Positions 29,271 through 38,793 are shown, counted from the stretch's first letter. The stretch is DNA of 64,000 nucleotides from Yinghuangia soli (GCF_021502675.1 NZ_JAKFHA010000034.1:1-64000); one strand, 5' to 3'. Numbers and translations: made by a program. Notes: a model not told the origin generated them from the letters alone.

Positions 29271-30458
29271 ATGGCCGTCATCGACGTCGACGCCCACTTC
29301 GAACCCGCCCGGGACTGGCTCGACCAGTTCCCGAAGCTGCGGGAACAGCTCCCGGCGTGGTTGCCGGACGACGACCCGGAGTTCGCGCCGAACACGCCCG
29401 AGCACTTCGCGTACGCCGCCTTCCCGCTGCGCCACACGGCGGCCCGCGGGGCGCGCATCCCGGTGGCGGACATGACCACGCCGTTCATGCGCACGATCTT
29501 CCCCGAGGAGCGGCCCGCGGACTTCAACCTCGGCGGCCACTCCCAGTGGCAGGAGGTGGACGCCGCGGCGCGGGTCCGCCTGCTCGACCAGCAGGGCATC
29601 GCGGTGCAGAACATCATGAGCGGCCTGGGCATGGTGTACATGTCGCTCATCCGCGACACCGAGCTCGGCAAGCTCGCCGTGGGCTCGCTCAACACCCACC
29701 TGGCCGAGGCCACCGCCGACCACCGCGACCGTCTGCTGCCGGTCACTCTGCTGCGCTACGACGACCTCGACTGGTCGGTCCGGGAGCTCACGCGCATGCG
29801 TGCGCTGGGCAGCCGTGCGTTCCACGTGACCACCACGGCAGTCGGCGGAGTCCCGCTGTTCCACCCGGACTTCGACCGTCTGTGGTCCGCCGCCGAAGAC
29901 CTCGGCATGATCGCGATCCTGCACGTCGGCCTCGCCGATGCGGCGTTCGACCCCGGGTACGCCAACACCTCAGACCCGAGCGTCCTCACCCACATCGCCA
30001 CGGGCCAGACCCACCAGATGGGCGAGGTCTTCCTCAACGCCATGGTCTTCGGCGGCGTGTTCGAGCGCCATCCCAGGCTCACCGCGCTGATCGCCGAACT
30101 CGGTATCGGTTGGGTGCCCTTCACCGTCGCCAACATGGACGGCCGCGCCACGCCGGAGTCGGCCGTCTTCCTGCACGAGTACAAGCTGCCGCTGAAGCCC
30201 TCGGAGTACGTGCAGCGCAATGTGCGGATCACGCCGCTGCCGAACATGGGGCAGCTGCCGTTCGAACTCTTCGAGCAGCTCCCGGGCGTCGCGGTGTTCT
30301 CCTCCGACATCCCGCACTTCGAGGGCAACCTGACGCCGGTCGAGTTCTACGCGAAGGAACTCGCCGAGACGCCCGCCGACGTCCGCGACGGATTCCTGGC
30401 CGGGAACATCTGCGAGGCGTACGCGCGGATGGGCGACCCGCTGGTTCTGCCGGCCTGA
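29271..30458 (+). CDS. Amidohydrolase-2 family metal-dependent hydrolase/decarboxylase
   Basis: A 395-residue TIM-barrel enzyme of the amidohydrolase-2 group, which includes ACMSD, gamma-resorcylate decarboxylase and LigW-type enzymes as well as hydrolases. The N-terminal metal motif is IDVDAHFEP (D7, H9), a middle histidine is in ILHVGLAD, and the C-terminal active-site Asp is in FSSDIPHFEG. ATG 29271 has GAGGAG eight bases upstream. It starts a rightward pair with the SnoaL-like gene at 30520. With dehydrogenases and acyl-CoA enzymes nearby it probably cuts C-C bonds or opens lactones in aglycone breakdown. It is only distantly similar to the second member at 41099. Confidence 0.83.
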   Translation: MAVIDVDAHFEPARDWLDQFPKLREQLPAWLPDDDPEFAPNTPEHFAYAAFPLRHTAARGARIPVADMTTPFMRTIFPEERPADFNLGGHSQWQEVDAAARVRLLDQQGIAVQNIMSGLGMVYMSLIRDTELGKLAVGSLNTHLAEATADHRDRLLPVTLLRYDDLDWSVRELTRMRALGSRAFHVTTTAVGGVPLFHPDFDRLWSAAEDLGMIAILHVGLADAAFDPGYANTSDPSVLTHIATGQTHQMGEVFLNAMVFGGVFERHPRLTALIAELGIGWVPFTVANMDGRATPESAVFLHEYKLPLKPSEYVQRNVRITPLPNMGQLPFELFEQLPGVAVFSSDIPHFEGNLTPVEFYAKELAETPADVRDGFLAGNICEAYARMGDPLVLPA

Positions 30459-30519
30459 CGCACAGCCATGCCGGACGCCCCCCGGTCTCACCCCGTACCT
30501 ACCTGAGGAGAGCTACGCC

Positions 30520-30987
30520 ATGCACGACCGTCTGGCCGTCCACGAGTTGCTGCAGCGCTGGTGGTTCATCTACGACGAGGGCGACTTCGACGCCTGGGAG
30601 GACGCGTTCGCCGAGGACGTGTGGTTCACCACGCGCACGGACTCGGGAGACCACCCGCACGAGGAGTTCATCGCCTCGGACAACCGCGGCCGTGCCGATG
30701 TGCTCGCGTGGCAGCGCGAACACCGCCTGGGCAGCCCCTATCCGCTGCGCCACAACGGCACGAACATCCACATCACCGGAGAGACGGACGACGAAGTGTC
30801 CTTCGCGTCGTACATCTTCGTGACCACGACCCAGGATGGACTGCCCTCGAACCTGGCAAGCGGAATCGTGCGCGGCGTGGCCCGGCGCGAAGAGGGCGTG
30901 TACCGCTTTGCCGAGGTGCACGTCGTGCTCGACACCATGAAGGCCGCAACGCTCGCCGAGCAGCGCGGTCTGACGGCGAACCGGTGA
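30520..30987 (+). CDS. SnoaL/NTF2-like protein
   Basis: A 155-residue NTF2-fold protein. The opening [31 protein letters not shown] is the typical SnoaL_4 start (helix, then a cone-shaped barrel), as found in polyketide cyclases, small isomerases/dehydratases and beta subunits of ring-hydroxylating dioxygenases. ATG 30520 has GAGGAG upstream. It is 61 bases after the amidohydrolase and ends at a strong terminator. No alpha dioxygenase subunit is nearby, so an isomerase, hydratase or dehydratase role is more plausible; the reaction is not determinable from sequence. Confidence 0.8.
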   Translation: MHDRLAVHELLQRWWFIYDEGDFDAWEDAFAEDVWFTTRTDSGDHPHEEFIASDNRGRADVLAWQREHRLGSPYPLRHNGTNIHITGETDDEVSFASYIFVTTTQDGLPSNLASGIVRGVARREEGVYRFAEVHVVLDTMKAATLAEQRGLTANR

Positions 30988-30993
30988 GAAGCC

Positions 30994-31031
30994 GAGGGGC
31001 CTGCCGGGTCGGACGACCCGGTAGGCCCCTC
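30994..31031. terminator. Strong bidirectional terminator
   Basis: GAGGGGCCTGCCGGGTCG and CGACCCGGTAGGCCCCTC pair (one mismatch) around a 2-base loop, between the convergent SnoaL-like and aldehyde dehydrogenase genes. Confidence 0.8.
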
Positions 31032-31051
31032 GATGCGCCTCGCCGCAGGGA

Positions 31052-32476
31052 CTACAGCTGTAGCGCCTGGATCTCGTAGTAGTCCTCCAGGCCGAGCCGT
31101 CCGAACTCCCGGCCGGTGCCGGAGAGCTTCATGCCCCCGAAAGGCGCCGCGGTGTTGAAGAGGCCACCGTTGATGTCGACTTGCCCGCTGCGCAGTCGGC
31201 GGGCGACCTCGATCGCCGTGGCCTCGTCCGGCCCCCAGACGGCACCGGACAGGCCGTAGGGCGTGCCGTTGGCGATGTCGACCGCGTCGTCGACGTCGTC
31301 GTACGGGAGTACGACGAGCACCGGACCGAACACCTCCTCCTGGGCGATCTCCGATCCGGGGTCGGCGTTCGCGATGACGGTGGGGCGGACGAAGTAGCCG
31401 CGGTCCAGACCGTCGGGGCAGGCACTGCCTCCGGTGGCCACCCTCGCCCCGTCGGCGACGGCCCGATCGATGAAGCCGCGTACCCGCTCGCGCTGGGCCG
31501 CGGAGACCAGCGGCCCCTGCTTGGCTGCCGGGTCGCGGGGATCCCCAAGGGTGAACCGGGAGGCCGCGCCGGCGGCCATTTCGACGGCGTCGGAGTAGTT
31601 CCGGCGCGGGACCACGAGTCGAGTGATCGCCAGGCAGGTCTGCCCGGAATTGAGCAGGCAACTGCTCACGGTCGCCTTCACCGCCTGCGCCAGGTCGGCA
31701 TCGGGCAGTACGACGGCGGCCGATTTGCCGCCGAGTTCCAGGGCGACGCGCTTGATGCCCTGCGCCGCGGCAGTGGCGACCGCCCGTCCACCTGCCGTCG
31801 AGCCGGTGAAGGAGACCATGTCGACACCGGGATGCCCCGCGAGTGCCGCACCCACCTCGGGGCCGCGACCGCTGATCAGGTTGAAGACCCCGGCAGGCAG
31901 GCCGGCTTCGTGCACGGCCTCGGCGAGGAGGTACGGGACCAGCGGGGCGACCTCGCTGGGCTTGAGGACGACGGTGCTGCCGCTGAGCAGCGCCGGGACG
32001 ACCTTGCCGATGGTCTGCAGCAGCGGGTAGTTCCACGGCGTGATGGCGGCGACCACGCCGACCGGCGACCGGTGAATGCGGGAGTTTCGGACCGCGGCGG
32101 GCTCCTCGATGCCGTCCGCGGCCTCGATGAAGTCGCGGACGGCGACGAGCGGAAGGCGGGTCTGGAGCTTGTCGGCGATGCGGTGCGGTGTGCCGACATC
32201 GTCGACCACGGCGTCCGTCAGTTGCGGGGCCCGAGACTCCAGAGCCTTGTGCAGCGCTTCGACGGCGGCAATGCGCTCGGACTGCGGCGTCGCGGCCCAG
32301 GCGGCCTGCGCGGCCCGGGCCGCCGTGACGGCCCGGTCGGCATCGGCGGCAGACCCACGCGGCACGTACGCGATGACTTCCTCGGTTGTGGGGTTCGTCA
32401 CCGGGATCGGCTCCGGGGTTGCTCCGGCGAGCCAACGGCCGTCTATGTACACGGGCTTGGTGGGGAAGTGGGGCAT
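31052..32476 (-). CDS. NAD(P)-dependent aldehyde dehydrogenase
   Basis: A 474-residue ALDH oxidising an aldehyde to a carboxylate. The oxyanion Asn is in [10 protein letters not shown] (WNYPL), the cofactor loop is [10 protein letters not shown], the general-base Glu in [10 protein letters not shown] and the nucleophile Cys in NSGQTCLA; the C-terminal EEVFGPVL motif is present. The start is ATG 32476 with AAGGAGG six bases upstream; a longer frame to 32524 lacks one. It diverges from the zinc alcohol dehydrogenase across a short region with a TGTACA-type operator. Together they could oxidise an alcohol to an acid through the aldehyde, preparing it for CoA activation. Substrate unknown. Confidence 0.9.
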   Translation of the reverse strand: MPHFPTKPVYIDGRWLAGATPEPIPVTNPTTEEVIAYVPRGSAADADRAVTAARAAQAAWAATPQSERIAAVEALHKALESRAPQLTDAVVDDVGTPHRIADKLQTRLPLVAVRDFIEAADGIEEPAAVRNSRIHRSPVGVVAAITPWNYPLLQTIGKVVPALLSGSTVVLKPSEVAPLVPYLLAEAVHEAGLPAGVFNLISGRGPEVGAALAGHPGVDMVSFTGSTAGGRAVATAAAQGIKRVALELGGKSAAVVLPDADLAQAVKATVSSCLLNSGQTCLAITRLVVPRRNYSDAVEMAAGAASRFTLGDPRDPAAKQGPLVSAAQRERVRGFIDRAVADGARVATGGSACPDGLDRGYFVRPTVIANADPGSEIAQEEVFGPVLVVLPYDDVDDAVDIANGTPYGLSGAVWGPDEATAIEVARRLRSGQVDINGGLFNTAAPFGGMKLSGTGREFGRLGLEDYYEIQALQL

Positions 32477-32548
32477 GCGGTGCCTCCTTGCTTGCCCGGG
32501 CGGCGGCGCGGCCACCGAGTGCACGGGCCTTGACGTTCAATCCTCGTG

Positions 32549-32571
32549 ATGATGTATTTCATGTACAGGAA
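32549..32571. promoter_or_regulatory. Two overlapping putative operators between ADH and ALDH
   Basis: ATGATGTATTTCAT (32549-32562) resembles 29194-29207. TTTCATGTACAGGAA (32557-32571) shares the TGTACA-centred palindrome with the GntR upstream region (18697-18710). The sites lie between the divergent dehydrogenase genes, an ideal place for joint control. Confidence 0.5.
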
Positions 32572-32659
32572 TTACAAGATCCTGTCATCGTCGGGCCGTG
32601 TGACGCGTACCGCCCTCGCAGGGCGCCGGAGACGCCGCGGCCCAGGAAGGCTGCCGACA

Positions 32660-33769
32660 GTGTTCGAAGGACGCATCGCGCAATTCACCGCGCCGAACGA
32701 GCCGTTCGAGATCCGTGAGGTGTCCCTGGCCGACCGCGGCGTGCGCCCCGGCGAGATCCTCGTCAAGGTCACCAGGGCCAACGTCTGCGGCAGTGACCTG
32801 CACGCCTGGCACGGGCGCTTCAACACCCGCGGCCTGGGCGGCAAGCTCCCGACCGTCCTCGGCCACGAGATGGTCGGGGTGGTCGCCGGGCTGGGGGAGG
32901 GGGCGTCGCGCGACGCCAACGGCGGGGATCTGGTCGAGGGGACGCGCGTGGTGTTCCCGTACTTCTTCCCGTGCCGCGTGTGCCGTTACTGCGTGTCGGG
33001 GCGCAGTGCGAGCTGCGGGCGCATGACCATGGCGATGCTTGCCAGTTCGGCGGAACCCCCGTACTACGTCGGCGGATTCGCCGACTACTTCCTGCTGCCG
33101 GCCGGAGCGCTGGTCTACACCGTGCCCGATAGCCTCACGGACGAGGTGGTCAGCGGCGCCAACTGCGCACTCGCCCAGGTCATGCAGGCCTTCGACCGCG
33201 CGCAGCTCGGATTCGGCGAGACCGTGGTCATCCAGGGCGCGGGCGGCCTCGGGCTCTACGCCACCGCGCTGGCCAAGGCGCGTGGAGCCGCGACCGTCGT
33301 CGTGGTCGACGCGGTCGCCGAACGCCTCGAGCTGGCTCGTGAGCTGGGTGCCGACGCGGTCGTGGACATCACTGTCGAGCCCGACGAGCGGGCCCGGGTC
33401 AAGCGCGTACACCAACTGACCGGCGGCGGCGCGGATGTCGCAGTCGAACTCGTCGGTGCGCCGGGCGTCGTCAACGAGGGCATCAAGATGCTCGGCCGCT
33501 TCGGCCGCTACCTGAGCGTCGGCAACATCGGGCACGGTCAGACGTACGAAGCCGACCCGTCGCGCCTGACGCTGACCAACAAGAGCATCGTCGGAGTCTC
33601 CCTCTATGAGCCCGACGCGCTCGGCAGAAGCCTGGTCTTCCTCGACTCGGTACGCGACAAGCTGCCCAAGCGCTGGCTGGAGAGCACGACCTTCCCGCTC
33701 GCGGAGATCAACGAGGCGTTCCGTGCCGCGGACCGCCGCGAGGTCGTCCGAGCCAGCATCGTCCCGTAG
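32660..33769 (+). CDS. Zinc-dependent alcohol dehydrogenase (MDR)
   Basis: A 369-residue medium-chain dehydrogenase. Catalytic-zinc ligands are in NVCGSDLHAW and LGHEMVG, and structural zinc cysteines in FPCRVCRYCVSGRSASC; the Rossmann motif is GAGGLGLYA and the beta-2 end is VVDA (Asp, NAD-preferring). The start is GTG 32660 with AGGAAGG nine bases upstream; the frame upstream, back to 32546, is arginine-rich and covers the operators. It begins a rightward run with enoyl-CoA hydratase and two acyl-CoA dehydrogenases. Sorbitol/threonine-dehydrogenase-like in layout; the natural alcohol is unknown. Confidence 0.9.
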   Translation: MFEGRIAQFTAPNEPFEIREVSLADRGVRPGEILVKVTRANVCGSDLHAWHGRFNTRGLGGKLPTVLGHEMVGVVAGLGEGASRDANGGDLVEGTRVVFPYFFPCRVCRYCVSGRSASCGRMTMAMLASSAEPPYYVGGFADYFLLPAGALVYTVPDSLTDEVVSGANCALAQVMQAFDRAQLGFGETVVIQGAGGLGLYATALAKARGAATVVVVDAVAERLELARELGADAVVDITVEPDERARVKRVHQLTGGGADVAVELVGAPGVVNEGIKMLGRFGRYLSVGNIGHGQTYEADPSRLTLTNKSIVGVSLYEPDALGRSLVFLDSVRDKLPKRWLESTTFPLAEINEAFRAADRREVVRASIVP

Positions 33770-33808
33770 AACCGACCCCCACCGTCGTCGGCCAAGCCAG
33801 GAGAAGCA

Positions 33809-34606
33809 GTGAGTGACCAGGACAGCCCCGGGCTCGACTACCGCGTCGCCGACCACATCGCGACGATCACGCTGAACCGCCCCGACCGCAAGAACGCCTT
33901 CACGATGGACGTGGTCGACGCCTGGGCGGCGGCACTTCGTAGCGCCCAGACGGACCCGGACGTACGGGTGGTCGTGGTGACCGGGGCGGGCGACGCGTTC
34001 TGCTCCGGGGTGGACCTCGAGGCCTTCGCGGAGCGCGAGCGTACGCCCTGGGCGGAGAAGAACCTGCTGACCGAGCGCATCCACCAGGTCGCCTTCGCCG
34101 CCGAAGCCCTGACCAAGCCCTACCTCGCCGCGGTGAACGGTGTGGCGGTCGGCGCCGGCATGGACATGGCGCTGATGGCCGACATCCGCATCGCCGCACG
34201 GTCCGCGCGGTTCAGCGAGGGCTACATCCGCGTCGGTCTCGTCCCGGGGGACGGGGGCTGCTGGTACCTGCCGCGCATCGTGGGGAGCGCGACTGCGCTG
34301 CGCCTGCTGTGGACCGGGGATTTCGTCGGTGCCGACGAGGCCCTGGGGATGGGGCTGGTCAGCGCGGTGCACGACGACGCCGACTTTGCGTCCGGAGTGC
34401 ACGCGTTCGCGGCGCGTCTCGCCGCCCAGCCGCCGGTGGCCGTCCAGCTCATCAAGCGCGCGGTCCGCGAGGGCGAACGCCACGACCTGCGCACGGCCTT
34501 GGACCTCATCTCCTCCCACCAGGCGGTCGTCACCTCGACGCAGGACTCCAGGGAAGCGCTCGCCGCGTTCCGGGAGAAGCGTCCCGGCGTCTACACCGGA
34601 CGATGA
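33809..34606 (+). CDS. Enoyl-CoA hydratase/isomerase family protein
   Basis: A 265-residue crotonase. The oxyanion-hole strand GAGDAFCSGVDL and the second NGVAVGAGMDMALMADIRIA are present, followed by FSEGYIRVGLVPGDGG with glutamate-rich active-site positions. It hydrates or isomerises an enoyl-CoA, or cleaves a ring or C-C bond as some crotonases do. GTG 33809 has AGGAG upstream. It is placed between the alcohol dehydrogenase and two acyl-CoA dehydrogenases, as expected in beta-oxidation of a non-standard acyl chain or ring-derived acid. Confidence 0.9.
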   Translation: MSDQDSPGLDYRVADHIATITLNRPDRKNAFTMDVVDAWAAALRSAQTDPDVRVVVVTGAGDAFCSGVDLEAFAERERTPWAEKNLLTERIHQVAFAAEALTKPYLAAVNGVAVGAGMDMALMADIRIAARSARFSEGYIRVGLVPGDGGCWYLPRIVGSATALRLLWTGDFVGADEALGMGLVSAVHDDADFASGVHAFAARLAAQPPVAVQLIKRAVREGERHDLRTALDLISSHQAVVTSTQDSREALAAFREKRPGVYTGR

Positions 34607-34613
34607 GGTGCAC

Positions 34614-35735
34614 GTGACGGCCACGACGACCCCAGCCGGTTCCGATGCCCTCGATCTCCGGCACCGGGTCCGCGAGTTGACGAACCGGTGGCGGACCGAA
34701 GGCCGGTACACGCCGCGCAGCGACAACTGGATGCGCGGCTTCGACCCGGATTTCAGCCGCGAACTCGCCGCCCAAGGCCTGATCGGCATCACCTGGCCGC
34801 AGGAGTACGGCGGCCGCGGGCTGAGCCAGGCCGCCCGCTTGGCGGTGAACGAGGAACTGCTGCGCGCGGGCGCACCGGTCGCCGCGCACTGGATCGGCGA
34901 CCGGCAGATCGGTCCTGCGGTCCTGCGGCACGGCACGTCCGAGCTCAAGAAGGAGATCCTGCCCGGCATCGCCGCCGCGCAGTATGTCTTCTGCTTGGGC
35001 ATGAGCGAGCCGGAGGCAGGCTCCGACCTGGCCGCTGTGCGCACCACGGCGGCGAGCGTCGAGGGCGGCTGGCTTGTCAACGGCCGCAAGGTGTGGACGA
35101 CGGGTGCGCACAAGGCCACGCACACCTATCTCCTGGCCCGCACCGAGCGCACCGACCGCAAGCATGAAGGGCTTTCCGAGTTCATCGTCGACATGGCCAC
35201 CCCCGGCATCGAGGTGACGCCCATCGTCGACCTCGCCGGGGAGCACCACTTCAACGAGATGACGTTCAGCGACGTCTTCGTGCCCGGCCGGCGCCTGCTC
35301 GGCACACCCGGCAATGCCTGGCGGCAGGTGACCGAGCAGCTCTCCTTCGAGCGCGGCGGCCCGGAACGCTTCTTGTCCACGTACCCGTTGTTCGCCCTCG
35401 CGCTGGAAGCAGCTCCCAAAGGCGAGGCCGACGTCGAGCGAGAGATCGGGCGCTTGGTCGCCGACCTCGCGACGCTGCGGCGCCTCGCCCGGAACGTCGC
35501 GGCGAGCCTCGACGACGGGGCAGCGCCGATCGTCGACGCCGCGACCCTGAAGTACCTGGGGAACGCCTTCGAGAACGACGTCGTCGACTTCGCGGGCCGC
35601 ATCTGCACCCCCGAGCGGCCCGACCTGCACGCGGCCTGGGCGCAGGCGCTGCTGGCCTCGCCGGGCTTCACGATCCGCGGCGGCGCCGCCGACGTCCTGC
35701 TGTCCATCATCGCCAAACAGGAGACCCGGCCGTGA
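34614..35735 (+). CDS. Acyl-CoA dehydrogenase, subunit 1
   Basis: A 373-residue FAD acyl-CoA dehydrogenase with GLIGITWPQEYGGRG near the N-terminus, the FAD-binding FCLGMSEPEAGSDLAAVRTTA and KVWTTGAHKATH segments, and a shortened C-terminus (IRGGAADVLLSIIAKQETRP). The layout of two adjacent, unlike, under-400-residue genes overlapping by 4 bp matches the heteromeric alpha2beta2 dehydrogenases (for example ChsE/FadE26-27 types in steroid side-chain degradation). GTG 34614 was chosen; GTG 34608 is close. It should pair with the product of the next gene. Substrate probably bulky or branched (inference from family). Confidence 0.9.
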   Translation: MTATTTPAGSDALDLRHRVRELTNRWRTEGRYTPRSDNWMRGFDPDFSRELAAQGLIGITWPQEYGGRGLSQAARLAVNEELLRAGAPVAAHWIGDRQIGPAVLRHGTSELKKEILPGIAAAQYVFCLGMSEPEAGSDLAAVRTTAASVEGGWLVNGRKVWTTGAHKATHTYLLARTERTDRKHEGLSEFIVDMATPGIEVTPIVDLAGEHHFNEMTFSDVFVPGRRLLGTPGNAWRQVTEQLSFERGGPERFLSTYPLFALALEAAPKGEADVEREIGRLVADLATLRRLARNVAASLDDGAAPIVDAATLKYLGNAFENDVVDFAGRICTPERPDLHAAWAQALLASPGFTIRGGAADVLLSIIAKQETRP

Positions 35736-36739
35736 GCGAGCATGCCGAGGAACTGCGGGCGCTCGTCGCCGACATCGCCGGCGCGATTCCGGTCGCCGAA
35801 CGGTCGTCCGACGCCATGTGGCAGAAGCTGGTCGACGCCGGCCTCTCCTTGGTCGGCGTCGACGAAGCCCGGGGCGGGTCGGGCGGGACGTACGAAGACC
35901 TCCTTATCGTCGTGTGCGCGCTGGGCGAGCAGGCGGCAGGGGCGCCCCTGGCAGAGAACGCTTTGGCGTCATGGGTGCTCGCCGGCGACCGAACTGTGGG
36001 TGACCAGCTGGCGATCGCCTTCGGGGTGGACGCCGTCTACGAGGACGAGATGTCGGTGGTCCGCATCCCGCAGGTCCCGTGGCTGCGCCAGGCACGCGGC
36101 GTGGTGGTGTACGACCGGACGGGCACGGCCTCGTACGTCGACGTCGAGGCACCGGGCGTCGAGATCCACGAAGGAGTCAACCTCGCCGGCGAGCCGCGCG
36201 ACGACCTCATCCTGCGCGGGACCGCGGCTCCTGGCCTGGCGAACGCTCCCGACATGGCCGAAGCCCAGGCCCGGTTCGCCCTGCTGCGCGCGGCCGCCGT
36301 GGCCGGCGCCGCAACCGGTGTGTACGCCCTCACCCGCGGCTACGTCATGCAACGCGAGCAGTTCGGCAAACCCCTCGCCCGGATCCCGGCAGTGGCGGCC
36401 GCGCTTGCCGCCATGCGCGTCGCGACCGTGCGCCTGGACGCCTCGATCGAACGGGCCGTCGGCCACCTGGCCCGGTCCGGCGGCACCTCACCGACGTTCC
36501 GTGCCGCCGTGGTCGCCGCCGGGATCACCACCGCGGATACCGCAGCCGTCTGCGCCCGGCACGCCCACCAGCTCCACGGCGCCATGGGCGTCACCGCCGA
36601 ATACCCCCTGCACCACTACACCAAGCGGCTTTGGTCCTGGCCGGGTGAAGTAGGACCGGAAGCGGGCAGCGCGCGGTACCTCGGGAAGCTCGCACTCGCC
36701 GGCGGCGAAGCGGCCGTCTGGGACGAACTGACCTGCTGA
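35732..36739 (+). CDS. Acyl-CoA dehydrogenase, subunit 2
   Basis: A 335-residue acyl-CoA dehydrogenase-like chain starting with a GTGA overlap on subunit 1. The N-terminal helix domain is present (SLVGVDEARGGSGGTYEDLL), the middle beta domain is reduced, and the C-terminal helices carry MQREQFGKPLARIPAVAA and HQLHGAMGVTAEYPLHHYTKRLW, the usual FAD-contact region. Such short partners complete the active site and FAD pocket with the neighbouring subunit in heteromeric dehydrogenases. Coupled translation supports a complex. It is likely not active alone. Confidence 0.88.
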   Translation: MSEHAEELRALVADIAGAIPVAERSSDAMWQKLVDAGLSLVGVDEARGGSGGTYEDLLIVVCALGEQAAGAPLAENALASWVLAGDRTVGDQLAIAFGVDAVYEDEMSVVRIPQVPWLRQARGVVVYDRTGTASYVDVEAPGVEIHEGVNLAGEPRDDLILRGTAAPGLANAPDMAEAQARFALLRAAAVAGAATGVYALTRGYVMQREQFGKPLARIPAVAAALAAMRVATVRLDASIERAVGHLARSGGTSPTFRAAVVAAGITTADTAAVCARHAHQLHGAMGVTAEYPLHHYTKRLWSWPGEVGPEAGSARYLGKLALAGGEAAVWDELTC

Positions 36740-36767
36740 ACCGGCCTAGGAAGGCAGCACGAAAACC

Positions 36768-37748
36768 ATGGACCACCCGCCGCAGCGCTACGGCATGACG
36801 CTGCCGTTCTCCGCCCCACTGGCCGACCACCCGCGCATCGCACGGGACCTGGCTGCCGCCGGCTACACCGACATCTGGAGCTGCGAGGTCGACGGCCTGG
36901 ACGGGTTCACCCCGCTGACGCTGGCCGCGACCGGCGCCCCGGACGCCCACCTCGGCACCGCCATCGTCTCGCCCTTCACCCGCGGCCCGGCCGTGCTGGC
37001 CATGACGGCCGCTGCTCTCGCCGAACTCGCTCCAGGACGCTTTCACTTGGGTATCGGGTCGGCGTCGCGGCCCATCGTCCACAATTGGAACGCGACGGCC
37101 TTCGAGCTCCCTTACGAACGTGTACGCGACACCGTCAGGTTCCTCCGCAGCGCACTCGCGGGCGAACGGGTCGCCGAGCAGTACGAGACCTTCGCGATCG
37201 ACGGCTTCCGCCTCGCCCGCCCACCGCAGACGCCCCCGCCGATCTACCTTGCCGCGCTGCGCGAGGGCATGCTGCGCCTGGCCGGCCGCGAGGCCGACGG
37301 GGTCATCCTGAACTGGCTCTCCGCCGACGACGTCAAGAAGGTCGTGCCCTACGTGCACGAGGGCGGTTCCGGCAAGGAGGTGGTCGGCCGCATTTTCGTC
37401 TGCCCGACGGACGACGCGGACGCGGCCCGCACTGTATGCCGGCGCATGATCACCTCGTACCTCAACGTCCCCGGCTACGCGAACTATCAGCGCTGGTTGG
37501 GCCGGAGCGAGCAGCTGCAGCCCATGTGGGACGCCTGGGCTGCCGGCGATCGGAGGCGCGCGTTGGCCGCGGTGCCCGACGAGGTGGTCGACGACCTGAT
37601 CGTCCACGGCTCCCCGGAGGAGTGCCGCGCTGCAATCCGGCGCTACGTCGACAACGGTGTCACCGTGCCCGTGGTCATGTTCGTCGACCCGGGCCTCGGC
37701 ACCGACCCGCTGGACGACGCTTTGGCGCTCGCCCCGACCCGCGGCTGA
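36768..37748 (+). CDS. LLM-class (F420-type) oxidoreductase
   Basis: A 326-residue luciferase-like TIM-barrel flavoprotein. AAAGYTDIWSCEVDGLDGFTPLTLAA, then TAIVSPFTRGPAVLAMTAAALAELAPGRFHLGIGSAS is the standard LLM pattern, and the C-terminal GSPEECRAAIRRYVDNGVTVPVV matches F420-dependent actinobacterial members. It would oxidise or reduce using F420 (or FMN). It is 28 bases after the acyl-CoA dehydrogenase pair and so is probably in the same operon. The F420 assignment is inferred from the lineage; residues for cofactor choice cannot be judged here. Confidence 0.87.
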   Translation: MDHPPQRYGMTLPFSAPLADHPRIARDLAAAGYTDIWSCEVDGLDGFTPLTLAATGAPDAHLGTAIVSPFTRGPAVLAMTAAALAELAPGRFHLGIGSASRPIVHNWNATAFELPYERVRDTVRFLRSALAGERVAEQYETFAIDGFRLARPPQTPPPIYLAALREGMLRLAGREADGVILNWLSADDVKKVVPYVHEGGSGKEVVGRIFVCPTDDADAARTVCRRMITSYLNVPGYANYQRWLGRSEQLQPMWDAWAAGDRRRALAAVPDEVVDDLIVHGSPEECRAAIRRYVDNGVTVPVVMFVDPGLGTDPLDDALALAPTRG

Positions 37749-37804
37749 GGCACCCGAGCCGACCTGGTGCCGGCGACGGAACAGGGCCGACGCCGGGCGC
37801 CAGG

Positions 37805-38659
37805 TCACCCAAGCGCGACGGGTCCCGTTGTCCGATCCGCTCTCCGTGCCGCGGCCGACTCCCACGCAGCGCGCGTGGACAGGAGCGTGGCCGCCGCGAA
37901 GTCGTCGAGCGGGGCTTGGCGCCACGCGTCGGAGAGGAGTTCGACACTGACGACGCCGTCGTAGCCCTTCCCGACCAGGGCGTCGCAGAATCCGGCGAGG
38001 TCCAAGACCCCTTCGCCAGGCAGGACCCGCCGGCCCATCGACTCGGCGTGCAGGTCCGCCGAGACCATCTCCGGCGCGTCGGCGAACTGGACGAACCCGA
38101 TCCGGTCCACGGGGAGTTCCGACAAGTCTCGCCAGGTGCTCGGGCCGCGGAAGAAGTGCCAGCTCTCCACCACCAGCCGGAATGCGGCAGGGTCGGCCGG
38201 CGCGGCCAGCTCCGCCAGGCGCAGGGCCTCCCCGATGGAGTCGATGTCGCGGGTCGGCAGGAACTCCAGCGCGAAGCCCAGGCCGGCGTCGTCCAGTGCC
38301 TCCACACAGCGCCGGGTGTTGGCGGCCACCGCTTCGGCCGGTCCGGTCGCGACCGCGAGGATTTGCTGCGCGCCGAGGATCGGCGCCAGGCGCAGTACGT
38401 TGGCGAGACTTCGCGCAGTCGCGTCGGCGTCTGCGCCGATGGACAGGGAGACGAGTTCGTAGCAGGGCAGACCGGCGTCGCCGAGCAGCTCGGCCAGTTC
38501 CTCGGGCGGCAGCCCTTGGCGCTCGTGCGCCAGGACGGACATCACGTCGAGGCCGATGTGGTCGTATCCGGCGCGCGCCGCGGCACGGATCTGCTGGGGC
38601 AGGGTCGGCGGCAGGCCGTAGTACGTCGAGTGGTTGAACGCGTTGAAGCTGTACCTCAT
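37805..38659 (-). CDS. TIM-barrel sugar isomerase/epimerase-like protein (AP_endonuc_2)
   Basis: A 284-residue xylose-isomerase-like TIM barrel. It opens MRYSFNAFNHSTYY and shows acid/His residues at the ends of strands: ALEFLPTRD, LVVESWHFF, FVQFADAPE, LPGEGVLDL and SVELLSDAW, typical of sugar phosphate isomerase/epimerase and inosose-dehydratase-like enzymes. It diverges from the decayed GMC oxidoreductase across operator A2 (38794-38827). In C-glycoside breakdown a TIM-barrel of this kind follows a GMC-type sugar oxidase, so a link to modified-sugar processing is possible, but the family is too broad to assign a reaction. Confidence 0.83.
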   Translation of the reverse strand: MRYSFNAFNHSTYYGLPPTLPQQIRAAARAGYDHIGLDVMSVLAHERQGLPPEELAELLGDAGLPCYELVSLSIGADADATARSLANVLRLAPILGAQQILAVATGPAEAVAANTRRCVEALDDAGLGFALEFLPTRDIDSIGEALRLAELAAPADPAAFRLVVESWHFFRGPSTWRDLSELPVDRIGFVQFADAPEMVSADLHAESMGRRVLPGEGVLDLAGFCDALVGKGYDGVVSVELLSDAWRQAPLDDFAAATLLSTRAAWESAAARRADRTTGPVALG

Positions 38660-38793
38660 CGGCGGTCGGCACCATCCTGCCTGGTCGTGGGCATGCGGAA
38701 CTCCGTCGTCGAAGGGGGCGACGCCTCGCGGGCCGACCCGCGCATGCCCTGCTTGTCACGGCACTGCTCGGCGCAGCGCACGCTCAGCTTGTT

